Origin: an uncultured Phocaeicola sp.
GTDB taxonomy: Bacteria > Bacteroidota > Bacteroidia > Bacteroidales > Bacteroidaceae
NCBI GenBank assembly: GCA_958434805.1
Contig: CAUBDX010000009.1
Span: forward strand, 1 to 64,000
Length of the DNA: 64,000 nt
Direction of reading: 5' to 3'
Shown here in pieces: positions 26,271-34,014 of this stretch (position 1 is its first letter; every line of letters starts with the position of its first letter). The notes beneath the pieces were generated by a model. It searched no databases, was not told the origin of the DNA, and saw nothing but the letters and a program-made list of their open reading frames with translations. Made by a program: the position numbers and the translations under genes.

Positions 26271-27158
26271 TTAAATCAACTCATTCTTTAAACGAGCCGG
26301 CAACTCAGGCATAGCCCCGTTTTGCGTACATACGTATGCAGAAACCTCAACAGCCAGTTTATGCGCCTCGGCAACCGGCTTTCCCTTCAAAATAGCAGCT
26401 ACAAAAGTCGCCGTGAACGAATCGCCCGCACCTACCGTATCGGCCACCTCCACCTTCGGAGTTTCTACAAATGAAATCTCACCCGGAGTAAAGACATAAC
26501 TGCCATTGACACCACACGTTAAAATCAACATCTTCAGATTATATTTCGCCAACAGAATCCAGCATTTATCCTGCAAGTCTATGCCGGGATAACCGAACAT
26601 ACGGCTCACAGTGACCAACTCCTCGTCATTAATCTTTAAAATATTACATTTTTTCATCGAGTTGCAAAGAATCTCCTTCGTATAGAAACCTTGGCGCAAA
26701 TTCACATCGAAAATTTTACATTGTCCTTCTCCTTCGGGCATCACATCCAGAAAACGGTTGATTGTTTCCCTTGAAACCACACTACGCTGTGCCAACGAGC
26801 CGAAGCATACGGAACGGGTATTCTTTGCCAACTCTTCCAAAGCAGGTGTAAAAGGTATATTATCCCAAGCCACCCCTTCTTTTATATCATACATAGGTAC
26901 CCCATTAGGGTCCAGTTCCACCTGTACGGTTCCTGTGGGATAAGGCACTTTCTCTATCTGATACTTCAAGTTCTTGCCATCAAAATTCTCAAGTATCTCA
27001 TTACCCAGCTTGTCATCGCCAATCGCACTGACCACCCGGCTGTCAAAACCGAATTGTGACACATGATAAGCGAAGTTTGCCGGAGCACCACCAATTTTCT
27101 TTCCTTCGGGCAGCACATCCCATAGTGCCTCACCCATTCCTACGATGATTTGATTCAT
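26271..27158 (-). CDS. Fructokinase (PfkB family carbohydrate kinase)
   Basis: 295 residues. The start GMGEALWDVLPEGKKIGGAPANFA is the PfkB signature 1 region of fructokinases, and GAGDSFTATF carries the catalytic Asp of signature 2. It phosphorylates fructose released by the GH32 enzyme to fructose-6-phosphate in the cytoplasm. Last gene of the catabolic operon, 27 bp after the permease gene and ended by the terminator at 26161-26210. The substrate is assigned from context and from the signature; other hexoses cannot be excluded. Confidence 0.92.
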   Translation of the reverse strand: MNQIIVGMGEALWDVLPEGKKIGGAPANFAYHVSQFGFDSRVVSAIGDDKLGNEILENFDGKNLKYQIEKVPYPTGTVQVELDPNGVPMYDIKEGVAWDNIPFTPALEELAKNTRSVCFGSLAQRSVVSRETINRFLDVMPEGEGQCKIFDVNLRQGFYTKEILCNSMKKCNILKINDEELVTVSRMFGYPGIDLQDKCWILLAKYNLKMLILTCGVNGSYVFTPGEISFVETPKVEVADTVGAGDSFTATFVAAILKGKPVAEAHKLAVEVSAYVCTQNGAMPELPARLKNELI

Positions 27159-27185
27159 GATATTATTTACTGTTTACAATTAAAA

Positions 27186-28346
27186 TCATTTCTTTATTTT
27201 CAAGGTATACATCAACAAATAGATAACTCCGACAGTCATCACCGCCACAGCGCCACTCTGCCCCATGGCATCACTGGCAACTCCCATGGCCAACGGAAAT
27301 ACCGTACCGCCGAACAGCCCCATAATCATCAATCCGGAAACTTCATTTTTCTTTTCGGGCATGGCAAACAATGCCTGTGAGAATATAATAGAAAACACAT
27401 TGGAGTTACCGAAACCAATCATGGCAATGCAAATATAAATAATTGTTTCCGAATGGAATATAAATAATCCCACCATTGCCAGCAACATGAACACGACACT
27501 GAGAGCAAAGAAAGACTTTGCAGAAGCCTTTTGCAAGATAAAGGCTCCGAGGAAGCAACCCACCGTACGGAAAATAAAATAAAGACTTGTTGCAAAACCG
27601 GCCTCAGCCAATGTCATATCCAAACGCTCCATCAAGATTTTAGGAGCCGTTGTATTCGTACCGACATCAATACCGACATGGCACATGATCCCAATGAAAG
27701 ACAAGAGAATAAACGGTTTTCCCAACAAGGAAAAGCACGCTTTGAAGCCGGACGCTTTATCGGGTTTCTCTTCCTCAATAGGGGTCAGCCCCAACAACAC
27801 GATGGCAAAAACGGCTATCACCATATAAACAGGAAATAATACCCGCCAGCCAAGCCCGAAAGTAGGAATAGCCTGCATCGCTCCCCACATGGCAATGTAA
27901 GGGGCAAGAAAGGAAGCAATAGCTTTTACAAACTGACCGAAAGTCAATGTACTTGCCAACTTTTCCCCCGCAATAATATTACTCAGCAACGGATTCAAAG
28001 AGGTTTGCATCAACGCATTACCGATACCCAGTAAAGAGAAAGAAATCAACATAAGCGTATAGCCGTCACCGAATATAGGGAGCAGCAAAGAGGCAAAAGT
28101 GACAATCAGACTCAGAAGAACTGTCTTCTTACGCCCTATCTTATTCATCAGAATACCTGTAGGTACGGAGAAAATCAGGAACCAGAAGAAGACCAAGGAA
28201 GGAAATATATTGGCTTGAGAGTCTGTCAGATCCAGATCCGCTTTTACATAATTCGATGCAATCCCCACCAGGTCTACAAATCCCATGGCGAAGAAACACA
28301 GCATCACCGGAATTAATTTGGCATACAGATTTTTATTGCTATTCAT
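27186..28346 (-). CDS. MFS sugar permease, probably fructose
   Basis: 386 residues with about 12 membrane helices, belonging to the FucP/GluP-like sugar:H+ symporter branch (AMGFVDLVGIASNYVKADLDLTDSQAN near the N-terminus; quoted part LVGIASNYVKADLDLTDSQA). It would carry fructose across the inner membrane after extracellular or periplasmic hydrolysis. It lies 15 bp after the GH32 gene and 27 bp before fructokinase, so the three form one transcription unit. The substrate is inferred from neighbours. Confidence 0.9.
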   Translation of the reverse strand: MNSNKNLYAKLIPVMLCFFAMGFVDLVGIASNYVKADLDLTDSQANIFPSLVFFWFLIFSVPTGILMNKIGRKKTVLLSLIVTFASLLLPIFGDGYTLMLISFSLLGIGNALMQTSLNPLLSNIIAGEKLASTLTFGQFVKAIASFLAPYIAMWGAMQAIPTFGLGWRVLFPVYMVIAVFAIVLLGLTPIEEEKPDKASGFKACFSLLGKPFILLSFIGIMCHVGIDVGTNTTAPKILMERLDMTLAEAGFATSLYFIFRTVGCFLGAFILQKASAKSFFALSVVFMLLAMVGLFIFHSETIIYICIAMIGFGNSNVFSIIFSQALFAMPEKKNEVSGLMIMGLFGGTVFPLAMGVASDAMGQSGAVAVMTVGVIYLLMYTLKIKK

Positions 28347-28361
28347 GGCTTTATACTTAGT

Positions 28362-30245
28362 TTACAAACCTAACTTATATATTGTGAAATTTGAAATCTT
28401 CATCTCTCCTCCTTTACTATAAAAACGCAAAGAGTTATAAGGTTCATTCGGGAATACCAGATTAGTCATGGCAACGCGGCCACCGTCAACAAACAACTCC
28501 ACACTTCCATTATCCACAAAAACTTGAATTTTATGTGCCTTCGCGGTGTTTATCGGAGCCCAAGTGCCCAAAGCAAAATCATTTTTATAATTCACCGTAA
28601 CCTCTTTATAACGAGCATAACTTTCTTCGGTATCCAAATCATGCGGTTTTACCTTCTTGCCAAAATCTACAATACCACTTTCCGCACGGTCCATTACCAC
28701 ACGTCCCTCCGAAGCGTCCAAATAAATCTTCACCTTCTCACCCAAACTGTTCAGCAATTCAAAACCAGCCTCTTTACCAGCCGACACCAGTTGCAATTCC
28801 AGTTCAAAAGCGCCGTCGTTATTTTCAAAAAGTGTTTCTAAACGCTTCTCGCCATTTACTGTAAAATCATCCAGCTTTTTAGAATCTTTCCGCAAGTGCT
28901 CCGTTTCCTTTACCGGTGCGGCACTCAGATAAAGCTGTTTGTCTTCTCCCGTATACAGACTCAGCTCACGCGGCAAAGCATTGGCACTGCGGAACTGTTG
29001 TATAGGAGTATAGTTAGCATACTGCCAGTTGCTCATCCAAGGTACGGCAATGACACGGTCGCCGGTATTCGAGAAACAAACAGTGGCATAATGGTCTTTT
29101 CCCCAGTCGAGCCATTTCACCACCTCGGGTTTCGTATCACATACAAACTGATGCCCGTCAAAGTCTCCTGTAAAATACATCGTACCGCTGCCTCCATAGA
29201 CAAATCCCGGATTGATATTGACAATCATCACCCATTTCATCCTGGTCCGGTCACCATCTACAGGCAGTTGGATGAAATCCGGACATTCGAACTGATTGGG
29301 CTGAGGACCAAATCCTTCTCCAAACTCACTCATGTATTCCCATTGCTTCAAGTTGGCAGATGAATAAAAACGCATATTCTTGTCCGCACTGACAATCATA
29401 ATCCATTTCTGTTCGGGTTCATACCAAAAGACCTTCGGGTCACGGAAATTCTGTAGTCCGTCAAACGGAGTAAGAACCGGATTCTGTTCATACTTCGTAT
29501 AAGTACGCCCGTTGTCCGTACTGTATGCCATACTTTGCACCTGGCTCTGCCCACCGGGTATATTACGGTGCGAAGTATAAAAAGCGACAATTGTATTTTC
29601 ACCGTAGCCTGCGCTGTTATGTTTATCCACAATGGCACTTCCCGAAAAGATATGCCCCAATGTATCACGGGCAATCGCCGGGTCAAGATGCTCCCAATGA
29701 ACCAAATCCTTGCTCACGGAATGTCCCCAGTGCATATTTCCCCATACGGAGCCGTATGGATTATATTGAAAATAAAGGTGATATTCACCGTCTTTATAAA
29801 CCAGTCCGTTGGCATCATTCATCCAGCCATAAAGCGGAGTGTGATGATAAACCGGACGGAACTTATCCCTGTTTGCCGTATCAAATGTATCCGAAACCCG
29901 GATGCTGTCCCAACACAGCGCATCTGCCGCCACCTTCTTTATAATGACAGTAGCTTCCTCACTTCCCTGAGGCAAGGCAAACGGAACATAATATTCAACG
30001 CTGTCTGTAGCCAGACGCACATCCATATCGGTATCTGCGGGGCTCCCAGTATCCAGCCTTACCAGTCCTTCCTTGCTGCTCTCCTGAATCGGAAGCAACA
30101 AATATTTAGCGGGACGGACAATATGTACGATTGTCACCGTATCTCCCTGATGTTCGAAAACCAGGTCATTTTTTTGTGACTGACAAGAAACAGCGCCTCC
30201 TGTAAAGGCTAAACCTAATGCAAGGTTAACAAGATTTGTTTTCAT
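28362..30245 (-). CDS. Glycoside hydrolase family 32 lipoprotein (fructanase/invertase)
   Basis: 627 residues. Lipoprotein signal ending AVSC, then a beta-rich leader domain (about 25-110) and the five-bladed GH32 propeller with all three acid motifs: WMNDANG (nucleophile Asp), FRDPK (transition-state Asp) and FECPDF (acid/base Glu). A C-terminal beta-sandwich follows. It should hydrolyse beta-2,1 or beta-2,6 fructosyl bonds of inulin, levan, sucrose or fructo-oligosaccharides; the linkage cannot be told from sequence alone. The start at 30245 is set by the signal peptide and the promoter at 30293. First gene of the GH32-permease-kinase unit. Confidence 0.95.
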   Translation of the reverse strand: MKTNLVNLALGLAFTGGAVSCQSQKNDLVFEHQGDTVTIVHIVRPAKYLLLPIQESSKEGLVRLDTGSPADTDMDVRLATDSVEYYVPFALPQGSEEATVIIKKVAADALCWDSIRVSDTFDTANRDKFRPVYHHTPLYGWMNDANGLVYKDGEYHLYFQYNPYGSVWGNMHWGHSVSKDLVHWEHLDPAIARDTLGHIFSGSAIVDKHNSAGYGENTIVAFYTSHRNIPGGQSQVQSMAYSTDNGRTYTKYEQNPVLTPFDGLQNFRDPKVFWYEPEQKWIMIVSADKNMRFYSSANLKQWEYMSEFGEGFGPQPNQFECPDFIQLPVDGDRTRMKWVMIVNINPGFVYGGSGTMYFTGDFDGHQFVCDTKPEVVKWLDWGKDHYATVCFSNTGDRVIAVPWMSNWQYANYTPIQQFRSANALPRELSLYTGEDKQLYLSAAPVKETEHLRKDSKKLDDFTVNGEKRLETLFENNDGAFELELQLVSAGKEAGFELLNSLGEKVKIYLDASEGRVVMDRAESGIVDFGKKVKPHDLDTEESYARYKEVTVNYKNDFALGTWAPINTAKAHKIQVFVDNGSVELFVDGGRVAMTNLVFPNEPYNSLRFYSKGGEMKISNFTIYKLGL

Positions 30246-30292
30246 GAAGTATAGGATATTAAAAGTTTTGTTTGATTGTTTTTCGTTATCGG

Positions 30293-30300
30293 CAAAGTTA
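30293..30300 (-). promoter_or_regulatory. -7 box (TAACTTTG) of the GH32 operon
   Basis: TAnnTTTG on the minus strand, 48 nt before the GH32 ATG. No TTTG is found at -33, which suggests that an activator is needed. Confidence 0.65.
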
Positions 30301-30322
30301 ACGGAAACCTGCCTTACCGGCT

Positions 30323-30336
30323 GAAACATTTGTTTC
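30323..30336. promoter_or_regulatory. Putative operator of the GH32 promoter (GAAACA-TT-TGTTTC)
   Basis: A perfect six-base palindrome with a two-base centre. Its core AAACATTTGTT (30324-30334) starts exactly 23 bp upstream of the -7 box, centred near -42. The same core at the same spacing precedes the TonB-receptor gene (32776-32786). A likely binding site for the HTCS AraC domain; this is inference. Confidence 0.6.
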
Positions 30337-30393
30337 ATTCTTATGTATAAATGTTACTTTTCCACCATAAAGAAGAATTAAATCCCTCTTGAA

Positions 30394-32712
30394 TCAGAAT
30401 GTTATTTTCGCCGCAAATTCTACGGTGAACGGACGGATATAGCTGCCTGCCATCCATGCGCCGTTATATGCCGCCGCATTCTCCTTATCTACCAGCTCGG
30501 CTCCCGAAATACTTCCTTTCGCCCCGGTCTGGTTCAAGAAGTTTATCACAGTTCCGCTTAAGGACAGATGTTTGTTCACATTCCAGTTTATTCCACCGAA
30601 TGTTTCCCAACGGCCGTTGAAATAATAAGCATTTTTAATATTTGCATACGTCTTGCTGAAGTAACGGAAACTGGCCCATACCTTCAAGTCTTTGGTAATG
30701 TTGTAACTAGGGTCCAGCTCAATCAGCACCTTCGGAATTTCGGTAACGATATTGCCGGTAGCATTGATACCCGATGTTGTCCCGTCACTAAAGGTCACTC
30801 CCGTTTCATACTTCTTATACTTCGGGCTTTGGTAAGTGAACAGGAAGTGGAAATCAAATCCTTTGAAAGGTTTCACCACCGCATCCGTCGTCCACCCTAT
30901 TGTTTCAATATCATAACTCAATGCAGCCGCCTTAATATCCTTATCATTATTCGGATTAATCAGATTCAAGGTAGAGTTGTTGTTAGTCTTGGCAATGTAA
31001 CTGAACAGTGAGGTCAGACTAATCCAGTCATTATTGAAATAAATACCCGCACGCCCCAACGGAATCGTAATCTTATCTACATTCGGCATCTCGGCAGGAG
31101 CAAAGTTCGACATATTCGGCCGCTGGGTATTGTAGGTGAAATCGGCGGTAAAGCCAAACTGCTTTGTCATTTTATAAGTGGCGGCAGCCGTGAAAGCCAT
31201 GTTCAGCCAGTTGTAACTGAAATAACGGGGAGCTATCTTCGTACCATCGGCTGCAACTGCCCCGATATGATAACCGGCAAAGCGGCCTACCGGATTGCCT
31301 TCGGCATTATATACCGCCAGGTTCTTTCCTGCCAGACGCTGGTACTCGAAGCGTGCGCCATAATACACATTCCATTTATCGGTGATGTCCCAGTCGTGAG
31401 TAGCATAAAGAGCCAGTTTGTTTTCATGTCCTTTGTAATATTCGGAAGCATTCTGGTTCAGATTATAATAAGGAGTGTTTCCGTAATGATGAATATCCTT
31501 CGTATCGGCGCTGTACAACATTTGGGGATATTCTTCCACCGTATGGTCATACATGGTAGTGTTCGAAGCATAGTCCACATCATAATACCATTCGTTCACC
31601 CCCACACGCCAAGTCATATCATCATACTTCCGCGACAACTCGGTGGTAAAGAAGAACTCATCTATATTCCCCCGGTTGAAACAGGACATGCGGCTCTGTA
31701 CATATCCCTCATAAGGATTCAATGTTCCATCCAGTCCTTTGGTGCTATAGCCGTCGGCTCCTACTTTCTGCTCCATAGACATCGGAGTCTGGTACAGATA
31801 GGAACCCAAAGCATGGTCATACTTCATATTGATTTTCCACTCCAACCCGTTATCCCACCGGTAACGGTTCAGAACCGTCAACTGATTTCCTTTACTGGCC
31901 GTAGCATCATACAGACTGATCTTTTTCATCTCGCCGGTACGCATGTCCATATAAACCATATCCGATACATTGGGCAGATAAGAAGAAGTCCCCAGTCCGA
32001 AACCGGGAATTTCCTTCACACTCCCATCGCCTACATAAATAAATGGTGCACCGGTGGTAGCATTGGACAACCAATGGCTGTTGCTGTAATGGTAGATGGC
32101 AGAGAGCTGTCCACGTCCTTCATTGTAGAACTTGGTCAAGGCAAACTTATAGATCTGAGTCCGGTCCTGATATTGCGCAAAACGCAGTTTGAACGAACCC
32201 GGATCAAAATTCTGATAGATGCTGCCGCTGTAAAACCAATCTTTTCCGATGCTTCCATTCAGATTGAAGTCAAATTGCTGTTTACCGAAATGATTGGTGC
32301 CGTAGTTCAGCACACCATTCATTTTCTTCTCTTTATCCAAGCCGAGTTCCGTAAACGAATTGACAGCATAACCTATATTACCGGTAGTAATCGCTGTTTC
32401 GGAAATCTTCAGCAATCCGGTATGTCCCAAGCTGCTGTCTCCGCGCCAATGCGTGTTTACATTATGAGGATTCGAATTATATACCACAGGCAGACCATTT
32501 TCGAGTACATTCACATCACCACCGGGCAGACCGATAGAGATTTCACGAGGACCATTGGCACTAGCCGCATTCAACATGACATTGCGATTGCCTTCCTCTT
32601 TCGAATCAGAGGACACTTTGGTAGAATCTTGTTGTGCATAACCATTCAAGCAAGCGGCGGCAAGTAAAATAATGACCGCGCCCATCCGGTTCTTTTGCTG
32701 ATTTTTGTTCAT
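30394..32712 (-). CDS. TonB-dependent outer-membrane receptor of the fructan locus, no SusD partner
   Basis: 772 residues. Signal peptide (NRMGAVIILLAAACLNGYAQ region), a short plug domain (about 40-150, ISIGLPGGDVNVLENGLPVVY) and a large C-terminal barrel ending in FTVEFAAKITF. It lacks the roughly 80-residue carboxypeptidase-like N-terminal domain of SusC proteins, and no susD gene is adjacent, so it is a classical TonB receptor rather than a SusC. It shares a promoter signature with the GH32 operon 148 bp downstream. It most likely imports sucrose or short fructo-oligosaccharides. Start at 32712 follows the promoter at 32745; the frame to 32781 lies upstream of it. Confidence 0.85.
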   Translation of the reverse strand: MNKNQQKNRMGAVIILLAAACLNGYAQQDSTKVSSDSKEEGNRNVMLNAASANGPREISIGLPGGDVNVLENGLPVVYNSNPHNVNTHWRGDSSLGHTGLLKISETAITTGNIGYAVNSFTELGLDKEKKMNGVLNYGTNHFGKQQFDFNLNGSIGKDWFYSGSIYQNFDPGSFKLRFAQYQDRTQIYKFALTKFYNEGRGQLSAIYHYSNSHWLSNATTGAPFIYVGDGSVKEIPGFGLGTSSYLPNVSDMVYMDMRTGEMKKISLYDATASKGNQLTVLNRYRWDNGLEWKINMKYDHALGSYLYQTPMSMEQKVGADGYSTKGLDGTLNPYEGYVQSRMSCFNRGNIDEFFFTTELSRKYDDMTWRVGVNEWYYDVDYASNTTMYDHTVEEYPQMLYSADTKDIHHYGNTPYYNLNQNASEYYKGHENKLALYATHDWDITDKWNVYYGARFEYQRLAGKNLAVYNAEGNPVGRFAGYHIGAVAADGTKIAPRYFSYNWLNMAFTAAATYKMTKQFGFTADFTYNTQRPNMSNFAPAEMPNVDKITIPLGRAGIYFNNDWISLTSLFSYIAKTNNNSTLNLINPNNDKDIKAAALSYDIETIGWTTDAVVKPFKGFDFHFLFTYQSPKYKKYETGVTFSDGTTSGINATGNIVTEIPKVLIELDPSYNITKDLKVWASFRYFSKTYANIKNAYYFNGRWETFGGINWNVNKHLSLSGTVINFLNQTGAKGSISGAELVDKENAAAYNGAWMAGSYIRPFTVEFAAKITF

Positions 32713-32744
32713 AGCATTAAATGTTTTTAGAAGTTTTTCTGAGG

Positions 32745-32752
32745 CAAAGGTA
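32745..32752 (-). promoter_or_regulatory. -7 box (TACCTTTG) of the TonB-receptor gene
   Basis: Perfect TAnnTTTG on the minus strand, 33 nt before the ATG. No -33 TTTG at the right distance, as for the GH32 promoter. Confidence 0.65.
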
Positions 32753-32774
32753 GGGGACAGCCGGCAACCTCTAT

Positions 32775-32788
32775 AAAACATTTGTTAC
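32775..32788. promoter_or_regulatory. Putative operator of the TonB-receptor promoter (AAAACATTTGTTAC)
   Basis: Matches the GH32 operator at 12 of 14 positions; the AAACATTTGTT core (32776-32786) is identical and again lies 23 bp from the -7 box. A direct repeat ACAGCCGGCA / ACAGCTGCCGGCA (32757 and 32787) flanks it and could be an additional site. Confidence 0.6.
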
Positions 32789-33164
32789 AGCTGCCGGCAT
32801 TTTTGTTTCATTGCAACAAAAGTGACGGATTATGTAACATTTCTCGTGAACCATACGCCTTTTCACCTCTAAAAACAAATTCATGCCAATTTTCCTTCAG
32901 CCTTCAGTTTGGGCTGTTTTTCCCCATTCCATCGAAGAAAACACCTGAAGGATAATCCTTCAGCCTACTGTCAGCCCGCCTCCTCTTTTTCTATCCGAAG
33001 TATGCCGGTAATCAGCATAAAACACTTACCTTTACAGCACACCAACTGAAAAGAAAGACACCACAATGAAAGGAAAACCCCTCAAACCTTCAAGGGAAAC
33101 ATCTAATTTGCCCGTACAAGCTCTTTTCTCCTATGAATTAATAGGTTTTTCCAGTATGATTAAG

Positions 33165-33172
33165 TACTTTTG
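33165..33172 (+). promoter_or_regulatory. -7 box (TACTTTTG) of the HU-like gene
   Basis: TAnnTTTG on the plus strand, 176 nt ahead of the ATG at 33348. It would give a leader of about 170 nt that includes the 22-bp repeats. Confidence 0.45.
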
Positions 33173-33199
33173 TCCTGAATACTAAGACAGACTCCGATG

Positions 33200-33265
33200 G
33201 CAGACTGTACAATCCACTATAGCAGACCGTACAGTCCACTACAGTAAACCGTACGGTCCATTGCC
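33200..33265 (+). repeat. Three imperfect 22-bp tandem repeats, each with a GTAC-centred palindrome
   Basis: Units at 33200-33221, 33222-33243 and 33244-33265. Their cores ACTGTACAAT, ACCGTACAGT and ACCGTACGGT are dyad-symmetric around GTAC; the third is perfect. The 22-bp period is about two helical turns, so the cores lie on one DNA face. Upstream of the HU-like gene. Too short and uniform for CRISPR. Confidence 0.7.
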
Positions 33266-33347
33266 TGCGTCTATAGAAGTTAATAGAAAGAATCCCCTTA
33301 GCGTTCAGCAAGAAACGACTTAATCTCCCTATTAAAAAGCATTAAAC

Positions 33348-33959
33348 ATGGCAGCAAAGTATGATTTCAAAACCTCCCCCGACATACAGGGAGAGAAGGA
33401 ACAGCCCACCCTGTATCCGCAAATTGTAGTATCGGGCACAAAAAACCTGAAAGACCTGGCTAAAGACATCGCCCGGCGTTCTACCGTCCACGAAGGGACC
33501 GTCGTCGGTCTGTTATGTGACCTGGAAAGCATTATCGCCAATTACCTGGCAGACGGTTATAACGTAAAACTGGGAGAACTGGGCACATTCTCGGCCACAC
33601 TGACTTGCCGCAAGGTAACGGACAAAAGCGAGATACGCGCCGCATCGGTACATTTTGACAACATAAAGTTCAAACCCACCCGGAAATTCCGTAAGGAGGT
33701 ACGAAGCAAAGGAAAGCTGGAACGGGCGGAATATGGTTTCCGGACCTCCTCCACCCGATATTCAGCAGAAGAACGCTTTGTACGGCTGACAAATTATCTG
33801 AAAGAGCACTCCATTATCACTTGCAAGGAATATTGTGCCTTGACAGGGTTGCTGAAAACAAAAGCCGGCAGCGAACTACGCCAATGGAGCAGCGAAAAGA
33901 AAATAGAAAGAAACGGACGCGCCCCGCACGTGATATACAGGGCGATGCCGGAAGGCTGA
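33348..33959 (+). CDS. HU-family DNA-binding protein with a C-terminal extension
   Basis: 203 residues. Residues about 1-120 are an HU-HIG domain (LYPQIVVSGTKNLKDLAKDI, GYNVKLGELGTFSATL), a Bacteroidetes variety of the HU/IHF fold. Residues about 135-200 form a second segment rich in helices (RFVRLTNYLKEHSIITCKEY, LTGLLKTKAGSELRQW, IERNGRAPHVIYR) that reads like a winged helix. The pair would give a nucleoid protein with an added sequence-reading domain; exact targets unknown. It is alone in its orientation, with three phased palindromes in its leader that may be its own operator. Confidence 0.82.
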   Translation: MAAKYDFKTSPDIQGEKEQPTLYPQIVVSGTKNLKDLAKDIARRSTVHEGTVVGLLCDLESIIANYLADGYNVKLGELGTFSATLTCRKVTDKSEIRAASVHFDNIKFKPTRKFRKEVRSKGKLERAEYGFRTSSTRYSAEERFVRLTNYLKEHSIITCKEYCALTGLLKTKAGSELRQWSSEKKIERNGRAPHVIYRAMPEG

Positions 33960-33990
33960 AAAGGTATCCTTTCACCTGCTTCCCCCCTCT

Positions 33991-34014
33991 CCCGGAACCT
34001 TTATTCTTTCCGGG
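33991..34014. terminator. Short hairpin between the HU-like gene and lgt
   Basis: Arms CCCGGAA (33991-33997) and TTCCGGG (34008-34014), overlapping the lgt stop codon. It lies between convergent genes; weak as terminators go. Confidence 0.35.

Larger units (their letters stand above)
32789..33347. other. Gene-free region of about 560 bp with short repeats and the HU promoter
   Basis: No credible gene on either strand. It contains three CCTTCAG units at 32894-32907 and around 32957, including a perfect nine-base inverted repeat CTGAAGGAT-A-ATCCTTCAG (32945-32963), a TACTTTTG promoter box (33165-33172), and three 22-bp tandem repeats (33200-33265), listed separately. The rest shows nothing I recognise. 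Confidence 0.6.

Noticed and set aside
31267..32667. 466-codon open frame on the plus strand
   Set aside because: It lies fully antisense to the TonB-receptor gene, has an odd composition rich in Ile and His, and no promoter or family resemblance. A shadow frame.
33200..33265. CRISPR array
   Set aside because: The 22-bp units are directly adjacent without unique spacers and no cas gene is near.
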